64,000 bases of DNA from an uncultured Clostridia bacterium (GTDB taxonomy: Bacteria > Bacillota > Clostridia > Oscillospirales > Acutalibacteraceae). Below are positions 1 through 8,078 of this stretch, one piece after another; positions within the stretch are counted from its first letter, which is position 1; the number at the start of each line of letters is the position of its first letter. The stretch spans positions 62,001 through 126,000 of the forward strand of contig CANQFC010000002.1 in assembly GCA_947598155.1 (NCBI GenBank), in the 5' to 3' direction. A program made the position numbers and the translations under genes. The notes beneath the pieces are model-generated. The model had not been told where the DNA came from and made no database searches. It was given only the letters and a program-made list of their open reading frames with translations.

Positions 1-110
1 CCGAGGTTTAAGTTGCCCGATTTTTCTGTAATAATTTCGCCTGTCGCGCCGTAAAGAAGGGGAGTTCCCTGCAAAATCGCACGGGATATAAATTGAGCTA
101 ATGCGTCCAT
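1..110 (-). CDS. ABC transporter permease, N-terminal fragment (cut by window edge)
   Basis: Only the first 36 codons are present. The ATG is the complement of 108-110 and a GGAGG site lies just upstream, overlapping the end of the preceding permease gene. The visible peptide begins MDALAQFISRAILQGTPLLY and continues with GATGEIITEKSGNLNLG. That is typical of the second permease of BMP-family nucleoside importers (NupQ-like), where an E-x-x-G-x-x-N-L-G motif follows the first helix. It is the fourth gene of an importer operon, 1 bp downstream of the first permease. The identification rests on this short motif and on context. Confidence 0.75.
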   Translation of the reverse strand, partial: MDALAQFISRAILQGTPLLYGATGEIITEKSGNLNL

Positions 111-111
111 A

Positions 112-1218
112 TTATTTCTCCTCCTTTATATTTGTTTTTCTGTGGTTAATGTTGATTTTGTAGTTAATAAAGAATTCGCACCCTATAATGAAGAAAAGTA
201 TAATGCCTGTAAGAATATCGGCAAAGTCCGCGTTCAGACCGAATTTTGATGAAACCTCGTCGGCTCCTCGCTCAAGAAAAACGATAAGCAGAGATGTTAA
301 AATCATAGTTGAAGGGTTAAATTTTGCAAGCCACGAGACCATAATTGCCGTAAATCCTCTGCCGTCCGCAAGGTTTGAGTCGATAGAGTGCGACGCGCCG
401 CCGACGAGCAAAAGCCCTGCAACGCCGCAAATCGCGCCCGAAAGCGCCATTGTGCGTATAATTACTTTTTTTACGTTAATTCCGATATATTTTGCGGTAT
501 TTTCACTTTCTCCTACAACTGAAATTTCATATCCGTGCTTGCTGTAATTCAGATATATGTAGAGAAGAACTGTAATAACGGCGACAATAAATATATTAAG
601 CAAATAATTTGTGCCGAACAGCTTTGGGAACCAGCCGTGCGTTAAAAGGTCGGGACCTACAACATTTGAACCGCTCTTGTCGGCGATTTTCAGGAAAAAT
701 TCAATTAGCTGAATCGCAACATAGTTCATCATAAGCGTGAACAGAGTTTCGTTTGTTCCCCAATGCGCTTTGAAAAAAGCGGGAATAACTGCCCAGATAA
801 TGCCCGCAGCAATCGCGAAAACCGCCATCAGCAGTATAAGAACGCCGTCTGAAACTTTTCCGCCAAGGTAAAACATACACATAGCCGTTGAAAGACAGCT
901 TATAAGAACCTGACCCTCGGCGCCTGTGTTCCAAAATCGCATTTTAAAGGCCGGAGTAACCGCAAGTGATACGCAGAGAAGAATTGCTATTTCGTGAATA
1001 GTTACAAGCGTTCTTCCCGTACCGAACGCGCCGAGATAAATCGTTTTGAAAATTGAAATCGGGTCGTCGCCTGTAAAAATTTTGGTAACGATTCCGCAGA
1101 CAACAAGCGCCGCCAAAAGGGAGATAACTCTTATAATAATCGCCTTTGAACGTGAAATATCGGTCCGCTTTGAAATATGGAAAAGAGGTTCGTGAGTTTT
1201 GATTTTTTTATTCTTCAT
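112..1218 (-). CDS. BMP-family nucleoside ABC transporter permease
   Basis: A 368-residue polytopic membrane protein of the BPD_transp_2 permease family (NupP-like). After a basic cytoplasmic N-terminus of about 25 residues come eight or more hydrophobic segments. The signature FKMRFWNTGAEGQV at about residues 90-104 is the conserved N-x-G-x-E-G-Q motif of this permease class. It would form the channel with the partial permease downstream. Its start overlaps the ATPase gene by 11 bp, which suggests translational coupling. The substrate is inferred to be a nucleoside or purine from the BMP lipoprotein and xpt in the same cluster, not from the permease sequence itself. Confidence 0.88.
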   Translation of the reverse strand: MKNKKIKTHEPLFHISKRTDISRSKAIIIRVISLLAALVVCGIVTKIFTGDDPISIFKTIYLGAFGTGRTLVTIHEIAILLCVSLAVTPAFKMRFWNTGAEGQVLISCLSTAMCMFYLGGKVSDGVLILLMAVFAIAAGIIWAVIPAFFKAHWGTNETLFTLMMNYVAIQLIEFFLKIADKSGSNVVGPDLLTHGWFPKLFGTNYLLNIFIVAVITVLLYIYLNYSKHGYEISVVGESENTAKYIGINVKKVIIRTMALSGAICGVAGLLLVGGASHSIDSNLADGRGFTAIMVSWLAKFNPSTMILTSLLIVFLERGADEVSSKFGLNADFADILTGIILFFIIGCEFFINYKININHRKTNIKEEK

Positions 1219-2740
1219 TCTCTTTAGCTCCTTTCGCTTTCGTCATTAAAAGGCCGATTTCTTCTTTTTTTGCGGTCCGGCCGTCAACTATGCCTGAAAC
1301 GGCGCCTGAACTGATAACAAGAATTCTGTCGCAAAGCTCAAGCAAAACGTCTAAATCTTCACCGACAAAAATAATCGCAACGCCGTTTTCTTTTTGCTTA
1401 TTCAGCAAATTATAAATTGTGTATGACGAGTTAATATCAAGTCCCCGAACAGGATACGCCGCCATTAAAACAGTGGGCGCGGAAGAAATCTCTCTGCCGA
1501 CAAGCACCTTTTGAACGTTTCCGCCCGAAAGCCGCCTTACAGGCGTTGTCGCGCTCGGAGTTACAACCTCAAGCTCTTTAATTATTTTATCGGCGAGCTT
1601 TTTAGGAGGCTTTTTGTCAAGAAACAGCGAATGCCCGTTTTTGTAGCTTCTGAGCATCATATTATCAATAATATCCATATTGCCGACAAGCCCCATTCCA
1701 AGCCTGTCCTCAGGAACAAACGAAAGCCGAACGCCGAGCTCGCGGATTTGCATAGGGGTTTTCTTGCGCAAGTCTATTTTGCTGTTGTTTGACGGGTCAA
1801 TATATGTAACCTCGCCTTTTGAAGAGTTTATAAGCCCCGCAATGGATTCAAGAAGTTCTTTTTGACCGCTTCCGGCAATACCGGCAACACCCAAAATCTC
1901 TCCGCTTTTTGCGGTAAATGAAATGTTGTCAAGTACTTTAACACCGTCCGCGTTAGTTAAATTCAAGTTTTTCACTATTAGTCTGTCAACCGAATTTTTC
2001 GGTTCCGACCTGCTAATATTGAGCGAAATTTTTTTACCGACCATCATTTCCGTAAGCTGTGCCTCATTTGTTTCGGCAGTCACTACGGTATCTATATATT
2101 CACCGCGGCGAAGAATAGCCACTCTGTCGGAAACAGACAGTACTTCGTGCATTTTATGGGTTATTATGATGATAGACTTGCCGTCTTCTTTCATCTTTTT
2201 AATAACCGTAAAAAGCTTTTCGGTTTCCTGAGGCGTTAAAACCGCGGTAGGTTCATCCAAAATCAGTATGTCAGCTCCTCTGTAAAGCACTTTAACAATT
2301 TCAACGGTTTGCTTTTCTGAAACCGACATATCATATATTTTCTTTTTAGGGTCAATGTCAAAACCGTATTTAGCTGAAATTTCGGCAACACGTTTTTCAG
2401 CGTCTTTTATATTGAATTTGTGTTTGTCATTGATTCCGAGCACTATATTTTCAGTAGCGGTGAAAAGGTCAACAAGTTTAAAGTGCTGGTGAATCATACC
2501 TATTTTAAGATTAAAAGCGTCTTTAGGAGAACTGATTGTAACAGGTTTTCCGTTAACATAAATTGAGCCCTCGTCAGGGAAGTAAATACCCGCAATCATA
2601 TTCATAAGTGTGGTTTTACCGCTTCCGTTTTCTCCTAATATTGCGAGAATTTCGCCGGATTTAACGGTAAGATTGATGTTGTTGTTCGCAACAACATCAC
2701 CAAATCGCTTTGTAACGTTTTTTAATTCCAATGCGTTCAA
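1208..2740 (-). CDS. Nucleoside ABC transporter ATP-binding protein (tandem ABC domains)
   Basis: About 510 residues with two ABC cassettes in tandem, as in NupO and sugar importers of the RbsA type. The N-terminal domain has Walker A GENGSGKTT, a Walker B ending ILDEPTAVLTPQE and an H-loop IIITHK. The C-terminal domain has a degenerate Walker A (GIAGSGQKE) and the signature LSGGNVQK. In this family the second site is usually catalytically weak. An upstream in-frame ATG exists at 2791, but an AGGGGGA site at 2750-2756 points to a TTG start at 2746 or 2740. I chose 2740 because it leaves the usual ABC N-terminus (NALELKNVTKRFG). It overlaps the downstream permease gene. Confidence 0.9.
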   Translation of the reverse strand: MNALELKNVTKRFGDVVANNNINLTVKSGEILAILGENGSGKTTLMNMIAGIYFPDEGSIYVNGKPVTISSPKDAFNLKIGMIHQHFKLVDLFTATENIVLGINDKHKFNIKDAEKRVAEISAKYGFDIDPKKKIYDMSVSEKQTVEIVKVLYRGADILILDEPTAVLTPQETEKLFTVIKKMKEDGKSIIIITHKMHEVLSVSDRVAILRRGEYIDTVVTAETNEAQLTEMMVGKKISLNISRSEPKNSVDRLIVKNLNLTNADGVKVLDNISFTAKSGEILGVAGIAGSGQKELLESIAGLINSSKGEVTYIDPSNNSKIDLRKKTPMQIRELGVRLSFVPEDRLGMGLVGNMDIIDNMMLRSYKNGHSLFLDKKPPKKLADKIIKELEVVTPSATTPVRRLSGGNVQKVLVGREISSAPTVLMAAYPVRGLDINSSYTIYNLLNKQKENGVAIIFVGEDLDVLLELCDRILVISSGAVSGIVDGRTAKKEEIGLLMTKAKGAKENEE

Positions 2741-2780
2741 AATCAAAGTTCCCCCTGTGTTAAAATTAACTGAAAACACA

Positions 2781-2807
2781 CAAGGGGACATACAAAATGC
2801 CCCCTTG
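2781..2807 (-). terminator. Intercistronic hairpin between binding protein and ATPase genes
   Basis: The minus-strand RNA can form CAAGGGG / CCCCUUG with a 13-nt loop just after the lipoprotein stop codon. Only a weak U-rich tail follows. Such hairpins often give partial termination or protect the upstream message, so the binding protein is made in excess over the transporter. The structure is seen in the sequence and the role is inferred. Confidence 0.5.
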
Positions 2808-2827
2808 CATTTGTTACAGGACTAAAA

Positions 2828-4138
2828 TTAAACTGCGGTGTTAAGGTTTGTAACGCCGTCAATAATAATGTCAAAGTAAGGAGCCGAACGGAAGTCCTTA
2901 GCGTTTGACTCATCAAAGTAACCGTCGTGAATAACGTTTGTTTCACCCTTGAAGTCGCCGTCAACGTCTGCTAAGTATTCCGTAAGATTTTTGCCGGAAA
3001 CAGTGAATTTGCTTGTGTCAAATACGTGAAGAGTGCCTGCCTTAAAGCCGTCAATAGCGGTGTTAATCGCGTCAGCAGTGCCGTTTGCGGCTACGTCTTG
3101 GTTAATGCCCGACAAAACAACGGAGCCTGTCGCTATTGAGCCTGTCCAGTCAGTGTCAATAGCCTCGCCTTTAACTGTTTGCTCAATGATGTAACGGAAA
3201 TAAGGAGCCCAGTCAATGGCGGATGAAATAATAAATGTGGATTGGCCAGCGTCGTATGTGCTGCCGTTGTAAGAAACATTTGGAACGCCTTTAAGCTCGC
3301 AGGCTGTCGGCGCGCCGAGAGAGTCTGCATGCTGGCTGATAAGTACGCAATGATCCTGCTCGATAAGAGCGGTTGCAGCTTCCTGCTCTTTGGCCTGGTC
3401 ATACCAAGAACCTGTGTAACGGACTTTCATTGTAGCCGACGGGCAAACGGAACGCGCGCCGAGATAGAACGACGTCATACCGGAAATAACTTCTGCGTAT
3501 GTGAAAGCGCCTACATAACCGATAATTGCCTGTTCGGCAGTAATTTTACCGCTGTCAATCATTTCATTGAGCTTCATACCTGCGGCTATACCTGCAAGGT
3601 AGCGGCCCTCATAAATGCTTGCAAAAGCGTTGTGGAAGTTAGCAATATTAGCGAACTTAGATGAAGTTCCAGTTGCGTGGCAGAACTGAACGTTCGGGAA
3701 TTCCTGAGCTGCCTGTTTCATAAATGACTCGTGACCGAATGAGTCTGCGAAAATTACTGAACAGCCTTTGTTCTTCGCAAGGTCAACGGCGGCGTCATAA
3801 CATCCTGTGTCCTCGCCGATGTTTGTAACGATAACAAGCTGATTATCGGCAAGACCCAAACCTTTTGCGGCAGATTTAAGAGAGTCGATAAAGTTCTTGT
3901 CATACGTTGAGTTTTCATCGTGAAGACAAATAAGACCGATTTTAAACTCTGCGGGAACTTTTACATCGCTTTTAATCTCTTGACGGGGAAGAAGCTCAGC
4001 GCTCATACCTTTTTTCTCATTAGTATTAGAGCCGGTATTAGAGCCGCTTTGGTTTTCTTTTTTCCCGCACGCCGCAAATACCGTTACAATAAGCGTAACA
4101 GCCATAAGCACTGCAAGAATTTTTTTTAGGTTTTTCAT
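2828..4138 (-). CDS. BMP family substrate-binding lipoprotein
   Basis: A 436-residue secreted lipoprotein. The signal peptide has charged residues 2-6, a hydrophobic stretch and a lipobox FAAC with the lipidated Cys at residue 24. A short Ser/Asn/Gly linker follows. The mature part carries BMP-type features: an IGLICLHDENSTYDKNFIDS start, the sugar-binding fold and an ASIYEGRYLAGIAAGM segment (the conserved F-x-x-x-E-A-A-Y-L-A-G motif). BMP proteins bind nucleosides in characterised Gram-positive importers. It lies between xpt and the ATPase in one minus-strand operon, which supports purine salvage. The true ligand cannot be read from sequence. Confidence 0.9.
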   Translation of the reverse strand: MKNLKKILAVLMAVTLIVTVFAACGKKENQSGSNTGSNTNEKKGMSAELLPRQEIKSDVKVPAEFKIGLICLHDENSTYDKNFIDSLKSAAKGLGLADNQLVIVTNIGEDTGCYDAAVDLAKNKGCSVIFADSFGHESFMKQAAQEFPNVQFCHATGTSSKFANIANFHNAFASIYEGRYLAGIAAGMKLNEMIDSGKITAEQAIIGYVGAFTYAEVISGMTSFYLGARSVCPSATMKVRYTGSWYDQAKEQEAATALIEQDHCVLISQHADSLGAPTACELKGVPNVSYNGSTYDAGQSTFIISSAIDWAPYFRYIIEQTVKGEAIDTDWTGSIATGSVVLSGINQDVAANGTADAINTAIDGFKAGTLHVFDTSKFTVSGKNLTEYLADVDGDFKGETNVIHDGYFDESNAKDFRSAPYFDIIIDGVTNLNTAV

Positions 4139-4178
4139 AGTGTTTTCTCCTTTTTCTTTATTTTAACAGCGTGAGCTG

Positions 4179-4763
4179 TCAGTTCCTTGTACCGAAAGTA
4201 ACGGTTCCTTTTTCACAGTCCATATCTTCAATAATTGCCATTGATTCAACCCGGATTCCGCGTTTTCTAAGCTCATCTCCGCCGCCCTGAAATGCCTTTT
4301 CAATCGCGATTCCGCAGCCTGCAAGGCGCGCGCCGGACTGTTTAACTATGTCAATAAGTCCGTTAAGCGCATTTCCTTTTGCGAGGAAATCGTCAACTAT
4401 CAAAACATTGTCGTCAGGCGTGAGAAAACTTTTTGACACAATTATATCGTAAACGCATTGATGAGTATAGGAGGCGACCTTACTGCTGTAAACATCGCCT
4501 TTAATGTTGAGCGTTTTTGTCTTTTTAGCGAATAAAAGAGGACAATTAAAAAACTGCGCCACCATACAACCCACACCGATGCCGGAAGCCTCAATAGTAA
4601 GTATTTTCGTAATGCCGCAGTCGCCGTATTTATTTTTCAGTTCAGCGCCTATTTCGGAAAGAAGCGCAAGATCAAGCTGGTGGTTCAAAAAACTGTCAAC
4701 TTTAAGGATATTTCCCTCAAAGATTTTACCGTCTTTTAATATTCTTTCCTCTAACAGTTTCAT
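4179..4763 (-). CDS. xpt: Xanthine phosphoribosyltransferase
   Basis: A 194-residue type I phosphoribosyltransferase that converts xanthine and PRPP to XMP in purine salvage. The N-terminus MKLLEERILKDGKIFEGNIL and overall length match bacterial Xpt. The PRPP-binding motif is VLIVDDFLAKGNAL (about residues 121-134). The GIGVGCM loop near residue 62 also fits. An upstream TTG would add 7 residues, but the ATG at 4761-4763 follows a GAGG site at a good distance and gives the family N-terminus. First gene of the operon with the nucleoside importer, so salvage and uptake appear co-expressed. No purine riboswitch fits in the roughly 25-nt leader. Confidence 0.93.
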   Translation of the reverse strand: MKLLEERILKDGKIFEGNILKVDSFLNHQLDLALLSEIGAELKNKYGDCGITKILTIEASGIGVGCMVAQFFNCPLLFAKKTKTLNIKGDVYSSKVASYTHQCVYDIIVSKSFLTPDDNVLIVDDFLAKGNALNGLIDIVKQSGARLAGCGIAIEKAFQGGGDELRKRGIRVESMAIIEDMDCEKGTVTFGTRN

Positions 4764-4794
4764 ACTTCCATCCTCATTCGTCAATATATTACTG

Positions 4795-4823
4795 ATTATA
4801 ATTCAAAACGTAAAAAAAAACAA
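4795..4823 (-). promoter_or_regulatory. Sigma-A promoter of the xpt operon
   Basis: On the minus strand: -35 TTGTTT (4818-4823), 17-bp spacer, -10 TATAAT (4795-4800). The -10 is perfect. Transcription would start about 25 nt before the xpt ATG, leaving no room for a riboswitch. Confidence 0.75.
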
Positions 4824-4920
4824 TATTTTTTAAATATTATTTCGTGGAATTTTTTAATGTTTATTTGGTAAATATATATAAAAAGAAGAATATTTAAAAA
4901 TTAACTTCGGAGGTAAAAAA

Positions 4921-6264
4921 ATGAAAAAAATTATTTCACTTTTTTTGGCGGCCTCAATGCTCGCTATGCTGTTTACAGGGTGCGGAAATGAGAAAAAGCC
5001 GACTACTTCAGATACGTCGGTAAATTCAATTAGGTTTTTAAATTTTAAGCCTGAAGTGGCAACCGTATATGAAAAAATTGCCGAGGCTTATAAAGAAGAA
5101 ACCGGAAAAACGCTTATTGTAGAAACGGCGGCGAGCGGTAACTATGAGCAGACGCTTGCGGCAAAGATGGGCACAAAAGAAGCCCCCGTCCTGTTTCAGA
5201 TAAACGGCCCCAAAGGATATTTGAGCTGGAAAGACTATTGCGCGGATTTAAAGGATACCGAGCTTTATAAACATTTAATAGATAAAGAACTTGCGGTTAC
5301 GTCAAACGGCGGGGTGTACGGAATACCTTATGTCCTTGAGGGATACGGAATAATTTATAATAAAGAAATCACGGACAAGTATTTTGCGCTTAAAAATAAA
5401 GCGGTCGATTTTAATTCTATGGACGGCGTAAGAAGTTTTGACGCGCTTAAAAGACTTGTCGAGGATATGCAAAAGCACGCAGAAGAGCTTGGCATAAAGG
5501 GAGTGTTTGCATCGACCTCTCTTAAAACAGGGGAGGATTGGCGCTGGCAAACCCACCTTGCAAATATTCCCGTTTATTATGAATTTGAGAAAAACAAAGT
5601 TGATTTAACGAGCGATGATATTAACAAAATAAACTTTGAATTTTCGGACAATTTTAAAAATATTTTTGATTTGTATATCAATAATTCAACGGTCGACAAA
5701 AAAATTCTCGGTTCAAAAATAGTCGATGAATCTATGGCTGAATTTGCTTTAGGCGAATGCGCGATGGTTCAGAACGGCAACTGGGCATGGTCGCAGATTA
5801 AAAATATTTCAGGTAATAAGGTAAAAGCTGAAAACATTAAATATTTACCGATTTATACGGGTGTTGAAGGCGAGGAAAATCAGGGACTTTGCGTCGGCAC
5901 TGAAAATTTCTTTGCCGTTAACGCAAAAGCTTCCCAAGAAGAGCAAAAAAACGCGGAAGATTTTATGTATTGGCTTTTTTCAAGCGAAACGGGCAAAAAA
6001 TTTGTTGTTAACGAGTTAAATATGATAACTCCGTTTGACACGTTCAGCGCAGATGAAGTACCCGACGACCCGCTTGCAAAGGAAGTTATTAACTGGATTA
6101 ACAAAGACAACGTTAAAAGTATTCCTTGGGAGTTTACCGTTTTTCCGAGCGCGAATTTTAAAAATGATTTCGGCGCCGCACTTCTTCAATATTCACAGGG
6201 AAGTAAGAGCTGGGATGACGTAAAAAAGCTTTTTGTTGAGCAATGGGAATCGGAAAGTAAGTAA
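4921..6264 (+). CDS. Carbohydrate ABC transporter substrate-binding lipoprotein
   Basis: A 447-residue extracellular solute-binding protein, family 1 (MalE-like). The signal peptide MKKIISLFLAASMLAMLFTG is followed by the lipidated Cys21. Mature-region features include IRFLNFKPEVATVYEKIAE, a GNYEQTLAAKMG segment and NGGVYGIPY, all usual in sugar-binding proteins. A clear CGGAGGT site precedes the ATG. It is followed by two MalF/MalG-type permeases, an MsmK-type ATPase, malQ and glgP, so a malto-oligosaccharide ligand is inferred from context. The binding pocket itself does not reveal the sugar. The gene is divergent from xpt; I found no convincing promoter in the AT-rich gap. Confidence 0.9.
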   Translation: MKKIISLFLAASMLAMLFTGCGNEKKPTTSDTSVNSIRFLNFKPEVATVYEKIAEAYKEETGKTLIVETAASGNYEQTLAAKMGTKEAPVLFQINGPKGYLSWKDYCADLKDTELYKHLIDKELAVTSNGGVYGIPYVLEGYGIIYNKEITDKYFALKNKAVDFNSMDGVRSFDALKRLVEDMQKHAEELGIKGVFASTSLKTGEDWRWQTHLANIPVYYEFEKNKVDLTSDDINKINFEFSDNFKNIFDLYINNSTVDKKILGSKIVDESMAEFALGECAMVQNGNWAWSQIKNISGNKVKAENIKYLPIYTGVEGEENQGLCVGTENFFAVNAKASQEEQKNAEDFMYWLFSSETGKKFVVNELNMITPFDTFSADEVPDDPLAKEVINWINKDNVKSIPWEFTVFPSANFKNDFGAALLQYSQGSKSWDDVKKLFVEQWESESK

Positions 6265-6272
6265 AACGTGCG

Positions 6273-6372
6273 TCAGGCTGATAAGAATCCGGCTCTGATA
6301 TACTTTTCTTAAAAGCGCTTTACGGTTTAAAATAAATTTTGGCATTATCGGGTTGGATTCCCGTCAGCCTGA
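6273..6372 (+). repeat. Long-range inverted repeat in the lipoprotein-permease intergenic region
   Basis: TCAGGCTGA (6273-6281) pairs with TCAGCCTGA (6364-6372). After a 3x3 internal loop, GAATCC (6285-6290) pairs with GGATTC (6355-6360). The enclosed stretch holds a 10-bp palindrome AAAGCGCTTT (6312-6321) and an alternative hairpin CGGG/CCCG around 6349-6363 that uses the same 3' arm. The structure ends just before the permease ribosome binding site. Likely roles are mRNA processing or dampening of downstream translation. The pairing is seen; the function is inferred. Confidence 0.65.
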
Positions 6373-6384
6373 GAGAGTGGTTCT

Positions 6385-7230
6385 ATGGAAAAATCAATTA
6401 AAAAATATTTTCCCGTTTTTTTGCTACCGGCATTAGTCGCGTTTGTCCTCGTTTTTTTAATTCCGTTTCTGTTGGGAATATACCTGTCGTTCACGGAATT
6501 TTCAACGGTGGACAACGCCGTTTGGGTAGGAATAAAAAATTATATAACGGCGTTTACCCGTGACAAGAATTTTTTAAACGCGCTGTGGTTTACCGTTAAA
6601 TTTACGCTGGTTTCCGTAATAACTATAAATGTAATCTCCTTTTCATTGGCGCTTTTGCTTACAAAAGGAATAAAAGGCACAAAAATATTCAGAACGGTGT
6701 TTTTTATGCCGAATCTTATAGGCGGAATAGTCCTCGGATATATATGGAATCTGCTGATAAACGCAATACTCGGCGCGTTCGGACTTGATATAACCTATGA
6801 CGCCAAATACGGTTTCTGGGGACTTGTTTTTCTTATGAATTGGCAGCTTATCGGATATATGATGGTAATTTACATTGCAGGCATACAGAACGTACCGTCG
6901 GAGCTTACGGAGGCGGCTCAGATAGACGGCGCGTCAAAATCGTCAATACTGCGTAATGTCATTATTCCTATGGTAATGCCGTCTATAACGATTTGCCTTT
7001 TTCTTACTATAACAAATTCATTTAAGCTGTTTGACCAAAACCTGGCGCTTACAGGCGGCGCTCCCGCAAAGCAAACCGCAATGCTGGCTCTCGATATTTA
7101 CAATACTTTTTACGGGCGAATAGGCTATCAGGGCGTCGGGCAGGCAAAAGCTGTCGTGTTTTTCATTATAGTAGCCGTTATAGCGTTTATTCAGCTTAAA
7201 ATAACGGGTCAAAAAGAGGAGGAAGCATAA
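6385..7230 (+). CDS. Sugar ABC transporter permease, MalF/UgpA type
   Basis: A 281-residue inner-membrane permease with six predicted helices. The binding-protein-dependent transport signature (EAA loop) is EAAQIDGASKSSILRNVIIP at about residues 174-193; it contacts the ATPase. N-terminal helix LLPALVAFVLVFLIPFLLGI. The length fits the sugar permeases of Firmicutes that lack the MalF extra domain. Its stop overlaps the next permease start by one base (TAATG), so the two are probably coupled. The ribosome binding site is poor and lies beside the right arm of the inverted repeat. Confidence 0.92.
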   Translation: MEKSIKKYFPVFLLPALVAFVLVFLIPFLLGIYLSFTEFSTVDNAVWVGIKNYITAFTRDKNFLNALWFTVKFTLVSVITINVISFSLALLLTKGIKGTKIFRTVFFMPNLIGGIVLGYIWNLLINAILGAFGLDITYDAKYGFWGLVFLMNWQLIGYMMVIYIAGIQNVPSELTEAAQIDGASKSSILRNVIIPMVMPSITICLFLTITNSFKLFDQNLALTGGAPAKQTAMLALDIYNTFYGRIGYQGVGQAKAVVFFIIVAVIAFIQLKITGQKEEEA

Positions 7231-8069
7231 TGGAGTCCCGAAAAAGATTAAATCACGGTATTTCTTTTGCCTTTCTTCTGCTCCTGTCGCTTTTATTCCT
7301 TTTTCCGATTTATCTTGTAGTTCTCAATTCCTTTAAATCAAAATTCAATATTGTCGGCTCTCCGTTTAAATTTCCAAACGAAAGTACGTTTGTAGGGCTT
7401 GAAAACTACATTAACGGAATAAAAATGTCCGACCTTGTACCCGCTTTTTTAAGAACGCTCATTATTACCGTCGGCTCAGTTTTGGCGATTGTAATTTTCA
7501 CCTCAATGGCGGCGTGGTTTATTGTACGGGTCAAAAGCAGAACTACAAAACTTATATACTATCTGTTCCTGTTCAGTATGATTGTTCCTTTTCAAATGAT
7601 AATGTTTGCGATGGTAAGCGTTTGCTCAAAGCTCGGCCTTAACAATGTGCTTGGCATTATTCCGGTTTATCTGGGCTTTGGTTCGGGTATGTCCGTGTTT
7701 TTGTTCAGCGGATTTATAAGGGGCCTTCCCCACGAAATAGAGGAGGCGGCAATGATTGACGGCTGCGGTCCTTTGCGCACTTTTTTTACCGTCGTTTTCC
7801 CGATGCTAAAGCCTACTTCAATTACAGTCGCAATACTCAACGCCATGTGGATATGGAATGACTTTTTGCTTCCTTATCTGTTGCTTGGCACGCAAAACAA
7901 AACTCTTTCCGTTGCGATTCAAATCGCGACGCAGGGCGCTTACGGCTCTATTGACTGGGGCGGATTTATGGCAATGCTCGTCCTCGCGATTATACCAATA
8001 GTAATTTTCTATTTGTTCTGCCAAAAGTATATAATTAAAGGCGTTATTGACGGAGCGGTTAAAGGTTAA
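7230..8069 (+). CDS. Sugar ABC transporter permease, MalG/UgpE type
   Basis: A 279-residue membrane protein, partner of the preceding permease. It has an N-terminal helix followed by the usual LNSFKSKFNI segment, then six helices overall. The EAA loop is EEAAMIDGCGPLRTFFTVVF at about residues 170-189 and P-M-L-K-P follows, as in MalG. The gene overlaps the upstream stop codon and is 9 bp from the ATPase gene. It completes a CUT1-type sugar importer. Confidence 0.92.
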   Translation: MESRKRLNHGISFAFLLLLSLLFLFPIYLVVLNSFKSKFNIVGSPFKFPNESTFVGLENYINGIKMSDLVPAFLRTLIITVGSVLAIVIFTSMAAWFIVRVKSRTTKLIYYLFLFSMIVPFQMIMFAMVSVCSKLGLNNVLGIIPVYLGFGSGMSVFLFSGFIRGLPHEIEEAAMIDGCGPLRTFFTVVFPMLKPTSITVAILNAMWIWNDFLLPYLLLGTQNKTLSVAIQIATQGAYGSIDWGGFMAMLVLAIIPIVIFYLFCQKYIIKGVIDGAVKG

Positions 8070-8078
8070 GGTGAAAAA

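Noticed and set aside
4764-4794. Purine riboswitch upstream of xpt
   Set aside because: xpt is a classic purine-riboswitch gene, but the promoter lies only about 25 nt before the ATG and none of the conserved aptamer sequence is present.
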